A DNA stretch of 64,000 bases from Achromobacter aegrifaciens (GCF_902859735.1 NZ_CADIJY010000009.1:103205-167204); one strand, 5' to 3'. Positions 1 through 8,926 are shown, counted from the stretch's first letter. A program made the numbers and translations. The notes: a model not told the origin generated them from the sequence alone.

Positions 1-551
1 CCGGCCTGGCCGTGGGCCTGGCCTTGCAGGGCACGCTGCAGAACATCGCCGCCGGCATCATGCTGTTGATCCTGCGCCCGATACGCGCGGGCGAATACGT
101 GGCGCTCAGCACCGGCGTGGACGGCACGGTGGAAGAGGTCGGCCTCTTCCTGACGCGCCTGATCCAGGTCGACGGCATCCATCTGACCTTGCCCAACAGC
201 ACGGTGTGGAACGCCACGATCACCAACTACAGCCGCAACAAGACGCGCCGCCTGGATATCCCGGTGCCGGTGCGCTATGGCGACAACCTGGAAGTGGTGG
301 TGGCCAAGCTGCGCGCCATCGTCGACGCACGGCCGGAAACGCTGAAGGATCCTGAGCCGCTGGTGAAGGTGGTCGACTACAAGGAGAACGGCGTGGTCGT
401 GAACGTGCGGGTATGGACCGAGTCGGCCAAGTACTGGGACCTGCGCTGGGGCTTGTACCAGGACATCCGCAAGTCGCTGGAAGACGCGGGCTTCCAGCCG
501 CCGATCCCCATGCGCGAGATCCAGAACGCCAAGCCGGGAGCCGCGGCCTGA
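1..551 (+). CDS. MscS-family mechanosensitive ion channel (5' end missing)
   Basis: C-terminal part of a small-conductance mechanosensitive channel; the frame is open to the left edge of the window, so the start lies outside. The visible beginning, with the run GLALQGTLQNIAAG, matches the pore-lining TM3 helix and its junction with the beta domain of MscS proteins. It is followed by the soluble beta domain (RPIRAGEYV, then DGTVEEVGLFLTRL and LPNSTVWNATITNYSRN) and an alpha/beta C-terminal domain. Known role of the family: inner-membrane channel that opens under hypo-osmotic shock. A strong hairpin-T terminator follows the stop. About 180 residues are visible; family members are about 270 or longer. 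Confidence 0.9.
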   Translation, partial: GLAVGLALQGTLQNIAAGIMLLILRPIRAGEYVALSTGVDGTVEEVGLFLTRLIQVDGIHLTLPNSTVWNATITNYSRNKTRRLDIPVPVRYGDNLEVVVAKLRAIVDARPETLKDPEPLVKVVDYKENGVVVNVRVWTESAKYWDLRWGLYQDIRKSLEDAGFQPPIPMREIQNAKPGAAA

Positions 552-579
552 AGCAGGTGGCCTTCCCTGGAATGACAAT

Positions 580-609
580 GGGCGCCCCGCTGGGCGCCCC
601 TTTTTTTTG
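580..609 (+). terminator. Rho-independent terminator after the MscS gene
   Basis: GGGCGCCC at 580-587 and again at 592-599 (each self-complementary, so they pair) with a 4-base loop, followed by a run of T from 601. It lies between the MscS stop and the convergent IclR gene. Confidence 0.85.
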
Positions 610-626
610 CCGGAGGCAAGCAGGCC

Positions 627-1388
627 TCAGGCCTGCATCGACAGGCGCGCCAGTTCGTTCTTGATCCAACCGGCGATTTCGCGCTGGCGCTGGGCCGGCA
701 TGCGGTCGATGATGGCCGTGACGCTGACTGCCAGGATAGGCGCGCCCTGCGCGTCCAGCAGCGCGCAGCCCACGCCCAGCGCGCCGCGCACCGCGTGGTT
801 GCCCACCACGGAATAGCCGCGGGCGCGGGTGTTTTCGATCAGGCGGAACATTTCCTGCGGCGTCATGCCGCCGTATTCGTCCAGCCGTCCCGAGTTGCGC
901 TCGACGATGCCGCGCGCAACGTCGTCGGGCAGGGCGGCCAGCAAGGCCATGCCGCCCGATCCCACGCCCAGCGGCTGGCGCTTGCCGGCGTAGGTGGCCA
1001 GGATCTGCACCGGATAGCTGCCGATCTCGCGATGCAGGCTGATGGAGTCGTCCTCTTCGCGCACTACCAGGAATACCGCGTCGCCGGTGCGATCGGCCAG
1101 GCGCCGCAGCACGGGCAGCAACTGGCGCACGCGCGGGTCGCGCGAGCGCGTGTCCGGGTCCACCGCCAACTGGGCGCGGTACTTCTTGGTGCCGGTCACG
1201 GCCAGCACCAGCCCGGCATCCAGCAGGGCGGCCAGCAGGCGGTAGATGGTGGGACGCTGTATGCCCGTGAGGCGGGCGATATCGGTCACGCTCAGGCCGT
1301 CAGGGCCCTGGTCCCGCAGGGCGGCCAGGACGGCCAATCCGCGCCGCAATGTGCGTGGGCCCGCGGCCGCGGCGTCGCTATCTTGCAT
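627..1388 (-). CDS. IclR-family transcriptional regulator
   Basis: Predicted DNA-binding regulator of 253 aa, the usual size for the family. The N-terminal winged helix-turn-helix spans about residues 12-75 (RRGLAVLAALRD, LSVTDIARLTGIQRPTIYRLL). The rest is the IclR effector-binding domain (GSGGMALLAALPDDV, ARGYSVVGNHAVRGALGVG). It is divergent from the Bug receptor that begins at 1548, the standard arrangement for local control of a Bug/solute gene in Alcaligenaceae. The effector is unknown. The GTCCATT/AATGGAC palindrome before the Bug gene is a possible operator. Confidence 0.9.
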   Translation of the reverse strand: MQDSDAAAAGPRTLRRGLAVLAALRDQGPDGLSVTDIARLTGIQRPTIYRLLAALLDAGLVLAVTGTKKYRAQLAVDPDTRSRDPRVRQLLPVLRRLADRTGDAVFLVVREEDDSISLHREIGSYPVQILATYAGKRQPLGVGSGGMALLAALPDDVARGIVERNSGRLDEYGGMTPQEMFRLIENTRARGYSVVGNHAVRGALGVGCALLDAQGAPILAVSVTAIIDRMPAQRQREIAGWIKNELARLSMQA

Positions 1389-1512
1389 GAAAATCTCTGA
1401 AAACTCGGGTTATTACGGAATATTCAAGGGAAAACCACTGTCCGTGCTGTGGACTCTACCTTGATGCAGTGCATGTGTATAGCTCAGAATGCTGCATCGA
1501 ACAATTCAAATC

Positions 1513-1527
1513 GTCCATTCAATGGAC
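1513..1527. promoter_or_regulatory. Palindrome upstream of the Bug gene, candidate IclR operator
   Basis: GTCCATT-C-AATGGAC is a perfect 7+7 inverted repeat centred on one base, ending 20 bases before the Bug start codon in the IclR/Bug divergent region. A second, looser inverted repeat (GATGCAG 1463-1469, CTGCATC 1492-1498) lies just upstream. The position suits repression; assignment to this IclR protein is inference. Confidence 0.4.
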
Positions 1528-1547
1528 AGTACCTGCACGGAGACTCT

Positions 1548-2537
1548 ATGACTACAGGTCAAAAGCCTGGACTGCGGCGCATTGCCGCCACCCTTCTGGC
1601 TACCGCCGCAAGCGCATTCGCAATGGGTTCGGCCCATGCCGCCTATCCCGACAAGCCCGTCCGCATCGTGGTCGGTTTTTCCGCCGGCGGCACCACTGAC
1701 GTGATCGCCCGCATCATGGCCAAGGAGCTGACCGAAAGCCTCGGCCAGTCCTTCGTGGTCGAGAACAAGCCGGGCGCCGGCAGCAATATCGCCACCGACC
1801 AGGTAAAGCGCGCAGACCCCGACGGCTACACGCTGCTGTTCGTGGCCGTGACCAGCGCCATCAACCAGACGCTGTACAAGAACGTCAATTTCGACCTGAC
1901 CAAGGATTTCACGCCGGTGGCGCTGGGCGCCAAGGTGCCGAACATCCTGGTGGTGAACCCGACAGTGCCTGTGAAATCGGTGCAGGAACTGGTGGACTAC
2001 GCCAAGAAGAATCCCGGCAAGCTGGCGTTCGCCTCGTCCGGCAGCGGCACGTCCATCCACATGGCGGGCGAGCTCTTCAAGATGCAGACCGGCATCGACG
2101 TGCTGCACGTGCCCTACAAGGGCAGCGCGCCGGCCGTGACCGACCTGATCGGCGGCCAGGTGCAGTTCATGTTCGACAACATGCCGTCGGCCTGGCCCCA
2201 CGTGCAGTCGGGCAAGCTGCGCGCCCTGGCCGTGACCACGACCGAGCGCTCCAAGAGCGCGCCTGACGTGCCGACCATGAAGGAATCCGGTTTCGCCAAC
2301 TTCGACGTGTCTTCGTGGTTCGGCCTGATCGCGCCCGCCGGCACGCCGCCGGAAGTCGTGAACAAGCTCAACGCCGCCATGGTCAAGGCCCTGGACAAGC
2401 CCGAAGTGCAGCTCAGCTTCGAGAAGCTGGGCGCCGTGGGCGTGAAGACGACGCCGGCCGAATTCGGCCAGTTCATCAAGTCGGAAGTGGAAGGCTGGGC
2501 CCCCGTGGTCAAGGCCTCGGGCGCCAAGGTGGACTGA
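1548..2537 (+). CDS. Bug-family tripartite tricarboxylate transporter substrate-binding protein
   Basis: Periplasmic solute receptor (329 aa) of the Bug/TctC family, normally binding carboxylates for a TctAB permease. The start is placed at the ATG after GGAG (1540-1543) rather than further upstream, because a signal peptide then begins at once: basic MTTGQKPGLRR, a hydrophobic stretch, and cleavage after SAHA. Family signatures are YPDKPVRIVVGFSAGGTTDVIAR, ENKPGAGSNIA and DGYTLL; WFGLIAPAGTPP is near the C terminus. It is divergent from an IclR gene and followed by a terminator, so it is a single-gene unit. No TctA or TctB gene is near. Confidence 0.93.
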   Translation: MTTGQKPGLRRIAATLLATAASAFAMGSAHAAYPDKPVRIVVGFSAGGTTDVIARIMAKELTESLGQSFVVENKPGAGSNIATDQVKRADPDGYTLLFVAVTSAINQTLYKNVNFDLTKDFTPVALGAKVPNILVVNPTVPVKSVQELVDYAKKNPGKLAFASSGSGTSIHMAGELFKMQTGIDVLHVPYKGSAPAVTDLIGGQVQFMFDNMPSAWPHVQSGKLRALAVTTTERSKSAPDVPTMKESGFANFDVSSWFGLIAPAGTPPEVVNKLNAAMVKALDKPEVQLSFEKLGAVGVKTTPAEFGQFIKSEVEGWAPVVKASGAKVD

Positions 2538-2578
2538 TGTTCGATTTCCGGGCGGCAAGCCGCCCGGCAAACCTTGCT

Positions 2579-2613
2579 GGGGGACAGGCGTAAGCCTGCG
2601 CCCCTATTTTTTT
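2579..2613 (+). terminator. Terminator after the Bug gene
   Basis: A GGGG-CAGGC-GTAA-GCCTG-CCCC type hairpin (one-sided mismatches) followed by TATTTTTTT. A second, very stable hairpin without T-tract (CCGGGCGGC 2548-2556 with GCCGCCCGG 2559-2567) precedes it. The T-run overlaps the 3' end of the convergent trmJ. Confidence 0.7.
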
Positions 2614-3395
2614 GCCCCGCCGTTGCGGCGCGCCGTGGCCAGCATGGCCGTGCAGACCCCGCGCATCATGTCCACCTCGTCGCGGCTCAGCGCAAGGCGG
2701 GAGTACAGGTGCCGCATGCGCGGCATCAGCTTCTTGGGGTGGGCAGGATCCAGGAACTGCACTCCGACCAGCGCTTCTTCCCAGTGCGCCAGGAAGGCCT
2801 GTACCGCCTCGCCCGAAGCCGGCGCCGCGCCGCGCGGCGCCTCTTGCGCGGTGGAGGCCGGCAGCAGCGCCGCGCCCTGGTCCACCAGCAGCGCGTAGCG
2901 CAGCTCCCAGGCGGCCAGCTGCAGGGCCTGGGCCACGTTCAACGAGCTGTACTCAGGATTGGCAGGGATATGGCAGATGCGATGGCACAGCGCGATCTGG
3001 GCGTTGGTGAGCCCGGCGCGTTCGGTGCCCAGCACCACGGCGGCCACGCCTTCGGCCGTTTCGCCCAGGTGGGCGCGGGCCAGTTCGGCCGCCTGGCGGA
3101 TGTCGCAGGGCGGGGGGCCCAGGTCGCGTACCCGCGCGGTCAGCGCGAATGCCATGGTGACCGGGGCCAGCGCTTCTTCCAGGGACCCGTAAATGCGGGC
3201 ATTTTCCAGCACGTCCAGCGCGCCGCTGGCGAGCGCCACGGCCTCCGGCTGGCTTGTTACATCTGGAAATTTAGGCTCGACCAGAACCAGTTCGGAGAAG
3301 CCCATCGTCTTGATGGCGCGGGCCGCCGAACCCACGTTTCCGGGGTGGCTGGGGTTCACCATAACGAAGCGAACACGTGAAAATGCTTGAGTCAT
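2604..3395 (-). CDS. trmJ: tRNA (cytidine/uridine-2'-O-)-methyltransferase TrmJ
   Basis: SpoU/TrmH-class SPOUT methyltransferase (263 aa) that 2'-O-methylates position 32 of the tRNA anticodon loop using S-adenosylmethionine. The three family motifs are visible: motif 1 VNPSHPGNVGSAARAIKTMG near the N terminus, motif 2 VVLGTERAGLTNAQI in the middle and motif 3 SSLNVAQALQLAAWELR after it; together they form the SAM-binding knot. The C-terminal extension is typical of TrmJ. It is divergent from suhB, an arrangement common in related genomes. Confidence 0.93.
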   Translation of the reverse strand: MTQAFSRVRFVMVNPSHPGNVGSAARAIKTMGFSELVLVEPKFPDVTSQPEAVALASGALDVLENARIYGSLEEALAPVTMAFALTARVRDLGPPPCDIRQAAELARAHLGETAEGVAAVVLGTERAGLTNAQIALCHRICHIPANPEYSSLNVAQALQLAAWELRYALLVDQGAALLPASTAQEAPRGAAPASGEAVQAFLAHWEEALVGVQFLDPAHPKKLMPRMRHLYSRLALSRDEVDMMRGVCTAMLATARRNGGAKK

Positions 3396-3525
3396 TTAAA
3401 ATGGCACGTTTGGCTTAGTGCCTTCCTGGTTTTTTGGGTCGATTTCCCCCTGTTGGGGAACGGCGGACCGGGGGGCGGCAAGCGGCCTATCATCAAGCCA
3501 ACTCATCGCATTCGTACGGAATTTT

Positions 3526-4311
3526 ATGCACCCGATGCTCAACATCGCCATCAAGGCGGCCCGGCGTGCCGGCACCATTATCAACCGTGCCAGCATGGAT
3601 TTGGAACGACTCAGCGTGGCTCGCAAGGGGCCGCGGGATTATGTCACGGAAGTCGATCGCGCCGCCGAGGAGTCGATCGTCGAGACGCTGCGCGCGGCTT
3701 ACCCGGACCACGCCGTGCTGGGCGAGGAATTCGGCCTGCAAGGCCCCGAGCAGGCGGAATTCCAGTGGATCATCGATCCCCTGGATGGCACCACCAACTT
3801 CATCCACGGCCTGCCCAACTACGCCGTGTCGATCGCGCTGACGCAGCGCGGCCAGGTCACGCAGGCGGTCATCTATGACCCGACCCGCAATGAACTGTTC
3901 ACGGCCAGCCGTGGCAGCGGCACCTTCCTGAACGACCGCCGCGTGCGCGTCTCGGGCCGTACCCGCTACCACGAGGCCCTGCTGGGCGCGCACTGGCCCA
4001 ACTCCGGCGATCCGGAACAAGGCTCCGCGCGTTTCCGCCAGATGGCCGAAGGCAGCACTGGCGTGCGCCGCCTGGGCTCCACCGTGCTGGACCTGGCCTA
4101 CGTGGCCTGCGGCCGCCTGGACGGCTTCTGCGGTGTGGGCCTGAAGGCCTGGGACCTGGCGGCAGGCAGCCTGATGGTGCTGGAAGCCGGCGGCCTGGTG
4201 GCCGACTTCGACGGCGAGCAAGGCTGGATGGACAGCGGCAACGTGCTGGCCGCCAGCCCCAAGATCTTCACGCAGATGCTGTCCTCGCTGAATCCGCCTT
4301 CGGCGGCTTGA
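3526..4311 (+). CDS. suhB: Inositol-1-monophosphatase family protein SuhB
   Basis: Metal-dependent phosphatase of the inositol monophosphatase fold (261 aa). In E. coli SuhB also acts in ribosomal RNA transcription antitermination. Visible motifs are GEEFG (metal ligand), the double-Asp signature WIIDPLDGTTNFIHG and the distal AWDLAAGSLMVLEAGG. The start is the ATG giving MHPMLNIAIKAARRAG, the conserved family N terminus; the frame is open for 36 codons upstream but without similarity. It is divergent from trmJ and has its own terminator. Confidence 0.93.
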   Translation: MHPMLNIAIKAARRAGTIINRASMDLERLSVARKGPRDYVTEVDRAAEESIVETLRAAYPDHAVLGEEFGLQGPEQAEFQWIIDPLDGTTNFIHGLPNYAVSIALTQRGQVTQAVIYDPTRNELFTASRGSGTFLNDRRVRVSGRTRYHEALLGAHWPNSGDPEQGSARFRQMAEGSTGVRRLGSTVLDLAYVACGRLDGFCGVGLKAWDLAAGSLMVLEAGGLVADFDGEQGWMDSGNVLAASPKIFTQMLSSLNPPSAA

Positions 4312-4340
4312 GGCGGAACGCTTCCGCCAGAATGAAATAA

Positions 4341-4361
4341 ACCGGCCATGGCCGGTTTTTT
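4341..4361 (+). terminator. Terminator between suhB and nosX
   Basis: CCGGCC-AT-GGCCGG hairpin (4342-4355) followed by T6. Its position between convergent suhB and nosX suggests it can serve both, though the U-tract on the minus side is weaker. Confidence 0.8.
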
Positions 4362-4378
4362 CATGCGCGGGCGCAGGC

Positions 4379-5377
4379 TCAGCCGGCCTGACCCTGCAAT
4401 ACCAACTGCCCATCCTCCGCCACAAACCACGCGCGCAGCCCCAGCTCCCGCACCACCGCCTGCGTCGTTTCCAGCGGCATGTTCGAGAAAGCCGTCGATA
4501 GGGCATCGGCCATGGTCGCGGACGGCGCCATGACGGACACGCTCAGGTATCGCGGCCGCGCGCGGCCGGTGCGGGGATCGAACAGATGCGTGTACCGGCC
4601 CGCGGGGTCGATGGCGGTGCCATAGCCGCCGGAAGTTGCCAGGGCCTGGTTCGTCATGCTGGCGCTTGCCAGCTGGCGCGCCGGGTCGCGCGGATCGGCG
4701 ATGCCGACCTTCCAGGGCTGCGGCGTAGCGCTACTGTCCAGCCCCTGTATTTCACCCATGTCCACCAGCGCCCGCTCCAGCCCAGCGCGCCTGAGCAGGT
4801 CGGTGACGCGGTCGGTGATGTAGCCCTGGGCGATGCCGTTGAGCGTGATGCCCATGCCGGGCCGCAGCAGTTCGATGCGGCTGTCGTCCAGCATCACGTC
4901 GGCATGCGACACGCGCGATAGCGCCTGCGCGATGGCCTGGGCCGGCGGACCGTCGGCGGCGGCGCCGGGCTGCGAGAAGTGTTCGGCATACAGCTGCCAC
5001 AGCGGCTGCACGGTGGGATCGAACATGCCTGAGGTCAATTCGCTGTAGCGCCGGCTTTCGCTCAAGAGTCGCAGCAAGTCGGCCGGCGGATTGTCCAGGA
5101 AGCCCTGGCGGTTCAAACGCGAAAGCGCGCTGTCGTCGCGATAGAGGCTGAAGATGGCTTCCAGCCGCCGCAGTTCCTGCAAGGACTGAGCGATCAGGCG
5201 CTGGGCCGCTGCGGCGTCGGGATGGTAGAGACGCAGCTCGGCATCGGCCCCCAGCGCCGTGCCTTGCCAGGTGACGGGTGCAATCGAGGCGGCGGCGCGG
5301 CGCGCGGCGACGGGGGCCAGTGCCAGCGCGCTGGCTGCGGCGGCGATGCCGATGAAACGGCGGCGGGTAGGGTTCAT
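4379..5377 (-). CDS. nosX: FAD:protein FMN transferase, nos-cluster ApbE homologue (NosX)
   Basis: ApbE-family flavinyltransferase (332 aa) that covalently attaches FMN to a Thr of a target protein. In nos clusters NosX flavinylates the periplasmic domain of NosR, needed for electron delivery to NosZ. The start ATG gives MNPTRRRFIGIAAAASALALAP, a twin-arginine-type signal, so export is expected. Family features are DNPPADLLRLLSESRRYSELTSG, NGIAQGYITDRVTDLLRR, TSGGYG, YTHLFDPRTGR and ADALSTAFSNM. It is the last gene of nosRZDFYLX; the gap to nosL is 25 bases. Confidence 0.9.
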   Translation of the reverse strand: MNPTRRRFIGIAAAASALALAPVAARRAAASIAPVTWQGTALGADAELRLYHPDAAAAQRLIAQSLQELRRLEAIFSLYRDDSALSRLNRQGFLDNPPADLLRLLSESRRYSELTSGMFDPTVQPLWQLYAEHFSQPGAAADGPPAQAIAQALSRVSHADVMLDDSRIELLRPGMGITLNGIAQGYITDRVTDLLRRAGLERALVDMGEIQGLDSSATPQPWKVGIADPRDPARQLASASMTNQALATSGGYGTAIDPAGRYTHLFDPRTGRARPRYLSVSVMAPSATMADALSTAFSNMPLETTQAVVRELGLRAWFVAEDGQLVLQGQAG

Positions 5378-5402
5378 GGCGATAGGCCTGTAGAGGCGCG
5401 GG

Positions 5403-5903
5403 CTATTGGGCGAAGACATAGCTTTCCGGCACGTCGGCAAAGGTGACGACGCGGCCGCCGTGGGTATCGGCGAAAGCCTGCGCATGGTCGCGGCGGGAGA
5501 AGGGGATGGCATCTTCGGCACCCATGCCGCCGATGTAGCGGCCTTCGATGACGTAGTACGCCTGCCGCGCGTCGATCCAGGCCGCCGGGTCCGGCGCGCC
5601 GCCCGCGCCCGCGGTGGACATGTCGTTGACGTAGATGGCGCTGATGCCCTTGGGTTCTTCGGGCAGCAGGGTGTAGGCGAAGACCTGCTTGATCGAGGAG
5701 AACCACACGGGCGCGGCCTGCCCCTTGACGAATATCTGTCCCTTGGGACCGTTGTGTTCGCTCAGCGCCATGCCGCAGTAATGGCCGACGGACTCCGTCG
5801 TCACGGCCTGCGGCGGAGGCGCGGTTTCGGGCGCGGCGCCGCTGCCGCAGCCCGCGGCCAGCAGCACGATGGAGGTGGCCAGCATGAGTCGCAGGGATTT
5901 CAT
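5403..5903 (-). CDS. nosL: Copper chaperone lipoprotein NosL
   Basis: Periplasmic outer-membrane-anchored Cu(I) chaperone (166 aa) that supplies copper for the CuZ centre of nitrous oxide reductase. The N terminus is a lipoprotein signal with lipobox LLAAGC. The mature part has YCGMALSEHNGPKGQIF, the conserved Cys-Gly-Met copper-binding region, followed by the duplicated betabeta-alpha-betabeta NosL domain. Its ATG overlaps the nosY stop (ATGA), so the pair is translationally coupled. Confidence 0.93.
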   Translation of the reverse strand: MKSLRLMLATSIVLLAAGCGSGAAPETAPPPQAVTTESVGHYCGMALSEHNGPKGQIFVKGQAAPVWFSSIKQVFAYTLLPEEPKGISAIYVNDMSTAGAGGAPDPAAWIDARQAYYVIEGRYIGGMGAEDAIPFSRRDHAQAFADTHGGRVVTFADVPESYVFAQ

Positions 5904-6730
5904 AGCGGTTTGTTCCTGAAAGCGGCGGTCGCCAGCAGGAACGGCACGGCGATCCACAGCAGCAGCGCCGCGACCAGCGCGGCGAGCGGCAGGCTGGCCT
6001 GGTCGCTCACGCCCGCCATGCCGGCATACAGCGAAATGTTCTCGAAGCCCGTCAGGTTGAGCAGGCGGTATACGTCGGACGGGTTGAGCAGCAGCAGCGC
6101 GTTGAGCAGGCCGGGGCTGACGTGGCGGCCCTGGTCGGCCGCCAGCACGCCCAGCAGCGCCATGTCGTAGATCACCACGAAGAACAGCCAGACGCCGACG
6201 GCGATGCCGGCGGCCGTGGCGCGCTCGCGCACCAGCGAACTGATCAGGTAGCCCATGGCGAGAAAGCTCGCGCCCAGCAGCACGCTGGCGCCGATCAATA
6301 GGGCGAACGGCTGCCAGGCGCTGGGGTCCAGGCCGCCGTAGGCCCATTGCAGCGCCAGCCCGGCGGAACCGTAGCCCGCGCCCGTGGCCAGCGCCAGGAT
6401 GGCCAGGTGGCCGATGAATTTGCCGATCAATACCTGGCCGCGCGAAACCGGGTAGCTGAGCAGCAGCGCCATCGTGCCCCGGTCGACCTCGCCGACCACG
6501 GCGTCATAGGCCAGCAGCATGGCAATGAGCGGCACCAGGAAGATCGACAGGCTGGACAGGCTGACCACCGTGACGGTCAGCGGCTCGGCCTTGACGGTGC
6601 CCGTGGGCGAGCTGCCCAAAAGGCCCAGCGCCAGCGCCAGCGCGGCCAGCAGCAGGGCGGTCGCCAGCACCCAGCGATTGCGCAGGCCGTCGCGGATTTC
6701 CTTGCCGATGATGGTGCATACCGCGTTCAT
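5900..6730 (-). CDS. nosY: ABC transporter permease NosY
   Basis: Inner-membrane permease (276 aa) of the NosDFY complex needed to mature the CuZ site. Hydrophobic helices are visible at about residues 20-40, 52-75, 105-125, 140-165, 175-195 and the C terminus, matching the six-helix ABC2 type. The conserved RGTMALLLSYPVSRGQVLIGKF loop links the first helices. It overlaps nosF at the start and nosL at the stop by 4 bases each. Confidence 0.92.
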   Translation of the reverse strand: MNAVCTIIGKEIRDGLRNRWVLATALLLAALALALGLLGSSPTGTVKAEPLTVTVVSLSSLSIFLVPLIAMLLAYDAVVGEVDRGTMALLLSYPVSRGQVLIGKFIGHLAILALATGAGYGSAGLALQWAYGGLDPSAWQPFALLIGASVLLGASFLAMGYLISSLVRERATAAGIAVGVWLFFVVIYDMALLGVLAADQGRHVSPGLLNALLLLNPSDVYRLLNLTGFENISLYAGMAGVSDQASLPLAALVAALLLWIAVPFLLATAAFRNKPL

Positions 6731-7629
6731 ACGTCTTCCCGTTCAAGCAGATGTGCATAGATGTCGTCCAGGCCCGGGACCTGGATGTCGAGGTCGGCGA
6801 TGGCCGACGACAGCGCGCCGATGCCGCGGATCGCTTCGACCTTGCCGCTCTCGGGGCAGGCCAGTTCAAAGCGCCCGGCATCGATGCGGCGCCAATCGCC
6901 GCCGGGCGGCGGCGCGCTGGCATCGGCAAAGGTCAGGCGGATGCGGATGGGCAGCCCGGTGGAGCGCCGCAGCGCCGACATCGCGCCGTCGGCGATCTTT
7001 TTTCCGGCCTTCATCACGACGATGCGGTCCGCATGGCCGGCCAGTTCGGACAGGGCGTGCGTGCTCAGCAGTATCGTGGCGCCGGCCGCGCGCAGTTCGT
7101 GGACGATGTCGTAGAACATCAGGCGCGAGGCGGGGTCCAGGCCGGTGGTGGGCTCGTCGAACAGCAGCACGCGGGGCTGGCCCAGCAGCGCCTGCGCCAG
7201 CGCCAGGCGCTGCCGCATGCCCTTGGAGTAGCCGCCCACGCGGCGGCGCGCGGCGCCGGCGATGCCGACCTTCTCCAGCAGCGCGGCGTTGCCCGACAGC
7301 GGCTGGCGCTTGAGCCTGGCGTAGAACGCCAGGGTTTCCTCGCCGGTCATCGAGGGATGCAGCGCCACGGTCTCGGGCAGGTAGCCGATCCGGCCGCGCA
7401 GGCGCGCCGCGGCGGGGCTGTGCGCGTCCTGGCCGAAGATCGCGACGCGGCCGCGGGTGGGACGTATCAGGCCCAGGATGAGCTTGATCATCGTGCTCTT
7501 GCCGGCGCCATTGTGTCCGGCGAGCGCAACGCATTCGCCTTCGCGTAGCTGCAGGTCCAGGCCGTCGATGGCCTGATGCGCGCCATAGTGCTTGCTGACG
7601 CCGGTAAGCGCCACCAGGTCGGTGCTCAT
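6727..7629 (-). CDS. nosF: ABC transporter ATP-binding protein NosF
   Basis: Cytoplasmic ATPase (300 aa) of NosDFY. It has Walker A GHNGAGKSTMIKLI, the signature YSKGMRQRLALAQAL (a degenerate LSGGQ), Walker B RVLLFDEPTTGLD, and the switch His in LLSTHALSE. The start is the ATG overlapping the nosD stop (ATGA), giving MSTDLVALTGVSKHYG; the longer open frame upstream lies inside nosD and has no similarity. Ends coupled to nosY. Confidence 0.93.
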   Translation of the reverse strand: MSTDLVALTGVSKHYGAHQAIDGLDLQLREGECVALAGHNGAGKSTMIKLILGLIRPTRGRVAIFGQDAHSPAAARLRGRIGYLPETVALHPSMTGEETLAFYARLKRQPLSGNAALLEKVGIAGAARRRVGGYSKGMRQRLALAQALLGQPRVLLFDEPTTGLDPASRLMFYDIVHELRAAGATILLSTHALSELAGHADRIVVMKAGKKIADGAMSALRRSTGLPIRIRLTFADASAPPPGGDWRRIDAGRFELACPESGKVEAIRGIGALSSAIADLDIQVPGLDDIYAHLLEREDV

Positions 7630-8921
7630 GGGGATTCCTTGGTGCTTGCGGTGGGCGGAGGCTGCATCAGCGGGGCGCTGTCGATCACGCCGCCTGGCAG
7701 GATGGCGGGAAACTGCGACTGGGCCCAGCGCACGATGGAAATCGACGGGCTGTTCAGCAGGATGCGGGCCGCCGGCGCGCGCCACAGCAACTGGTCGACC
7801 ACGTCGTTCGGCCGGTAGGCGGTGTCGGCGATGCCGTCGCCGTCCAGGTCGAACGCGGTGTTGTCGCTCCAGTAATTGCCGCGCCCGTCCACCGACCAGT
7901 CCAGTGTGCGCGTGCCCACGTACTTCACCTGGTTGCGGTTGTTGATGAAGGCGTTGCCCGAGATCCGGTTGCCTTCGGACCCGGCCGTGAAATGCACGCC
8001 GATGTCGCAGTTGGAGAAATGGTTGTCCAGGAAGGTGTTGCGGTTGGCGTTGTAGATGAACACGCATTTCCCGGCGCGGTCCACCGTGTTGTTGGCGATC
8101 GTGGAATGGTTGGCGTAGTTCAACATCAGGCCCTGCTCCTGGCTGTCCAGCGCGACGTTGTCGCGCACCACCAGCCGGTGCGAATACATGATGGCGTAGG
8201 CGATGTCGGTGCCAGTGGATACGTTGCCGCTGATCTCGCTATCGTTGGTGTACATGTAGTGCACCGCGTAGCGCAGGTCGTGGAAGCGGTTGCCGCTGAA
8301 CGTGTTGAGCTTGCTGGTGTTGACGAAGATGCCATCGCGACCGGCGGATATGTCGTTGTCCAGCACGCGCGTGCCTGGCGTGTTCCACAGCGTCACGCCG
8401 TTGCCTCTCTCGGCCACGCGCAGCTCCTTGTTGCCCACGATGCGGTTGCCGCGGACGGTAGCGTCGGCTGGCCCCCAGACGTGCACGCCGACCAGGTTGT
8501 CCAGGACGTCGTTGCGCTCCACCAGCGCGCGGTGTGCCTCGCGGTCCAGGAAGATGCCGGCGTCCATGTCGGACAGGCTCAGGCCGGAGCGCGTGACGGT
8601 CAGGTTGCGCAGCGACACGTCCGCGGCCGTGACCCAGACGGTGCGCCCCTGGCGCGTGCCGGCGATGACGGCCGAACGGTCCTGGGGGCCTTCCAGCGTC
8701 AGGGGCTTGTCGATGACGATGCCGCCGGCGTAGGAGCCGGGCGCCAGCCGCAGCACGTCGCCGGCCGCGGCAGAGGCGATCGCCGCCGTCAGGTCGGCGC
8801 CCGCGGCGATCTCCACGGTCGCCGCGGCCGCCGCGCCCGACAGCGCCAGCCCGGCGGCCGCCAGCAGCGCGGCGCCGGTGGTCCTGCTTGCGCTCATCCC
8901 AAGGATTGCGGCGAGCTTCAT
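7626..8921 (-). CDS. nosD: Periplasmic copper-processing protein NosD
   Basis: Periplasmic right-handed beta-helix protein (431 aa) that docks on NosFY and works with NosL in CuZ assembly. The N terminus is a signal peptide with cleavage near AAAA-TVEIAAG. The central two thirds are CASH/PbH1-type repeats, seen as repeated Gly-Asn turns such as ISGN, VRGN and LDND. The chosen ATG lies 5 bases after the nosZ stop; a second in-frame ATG 8 codons in (MSASRTTG) also gives a complete signal peptide, so the exact start is uncertain. Confidence 0.92.
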   Translation of the reverse strand: MKLAAILGMSASRTTGAALLAAAGLALSGAAAAATVEIAAGADLTAAIASAAAGDVLRLAPGSYAGGIVIDKPLTLEGPQDRSAVIAGTRQGRTVWVTAADVSLRNLTVTRSGLSLSDMDAGIFLDREAHRALVERNDVLDNLVGVHVWGPADATVRGNRIVGNKELRVAERGNGVTLWNTPGTRVLDNDISAGRDGIFVNTSKLNTFSGNRFHDLRYAVHYMYTNDSEISGNVSTGTDIAYAIMYSHRLVVRDNVALDSQEQGLMLNYANHSTIANNTVDRAGKCVFIYNANRNTFLDNHFSNCDIGVHFTAGSEGNRISGNAFINNRNQVKYVGTRTLDWSVDGRGNYWSDNTAFDLDGDGIADTAYRPNDVVDQLLWRAPAARILLNSPSISIVRWAQSQFPAILPGGVIDSAPLMQPPPTASTKESP

Positions 8922-8926
8922 ATGCG

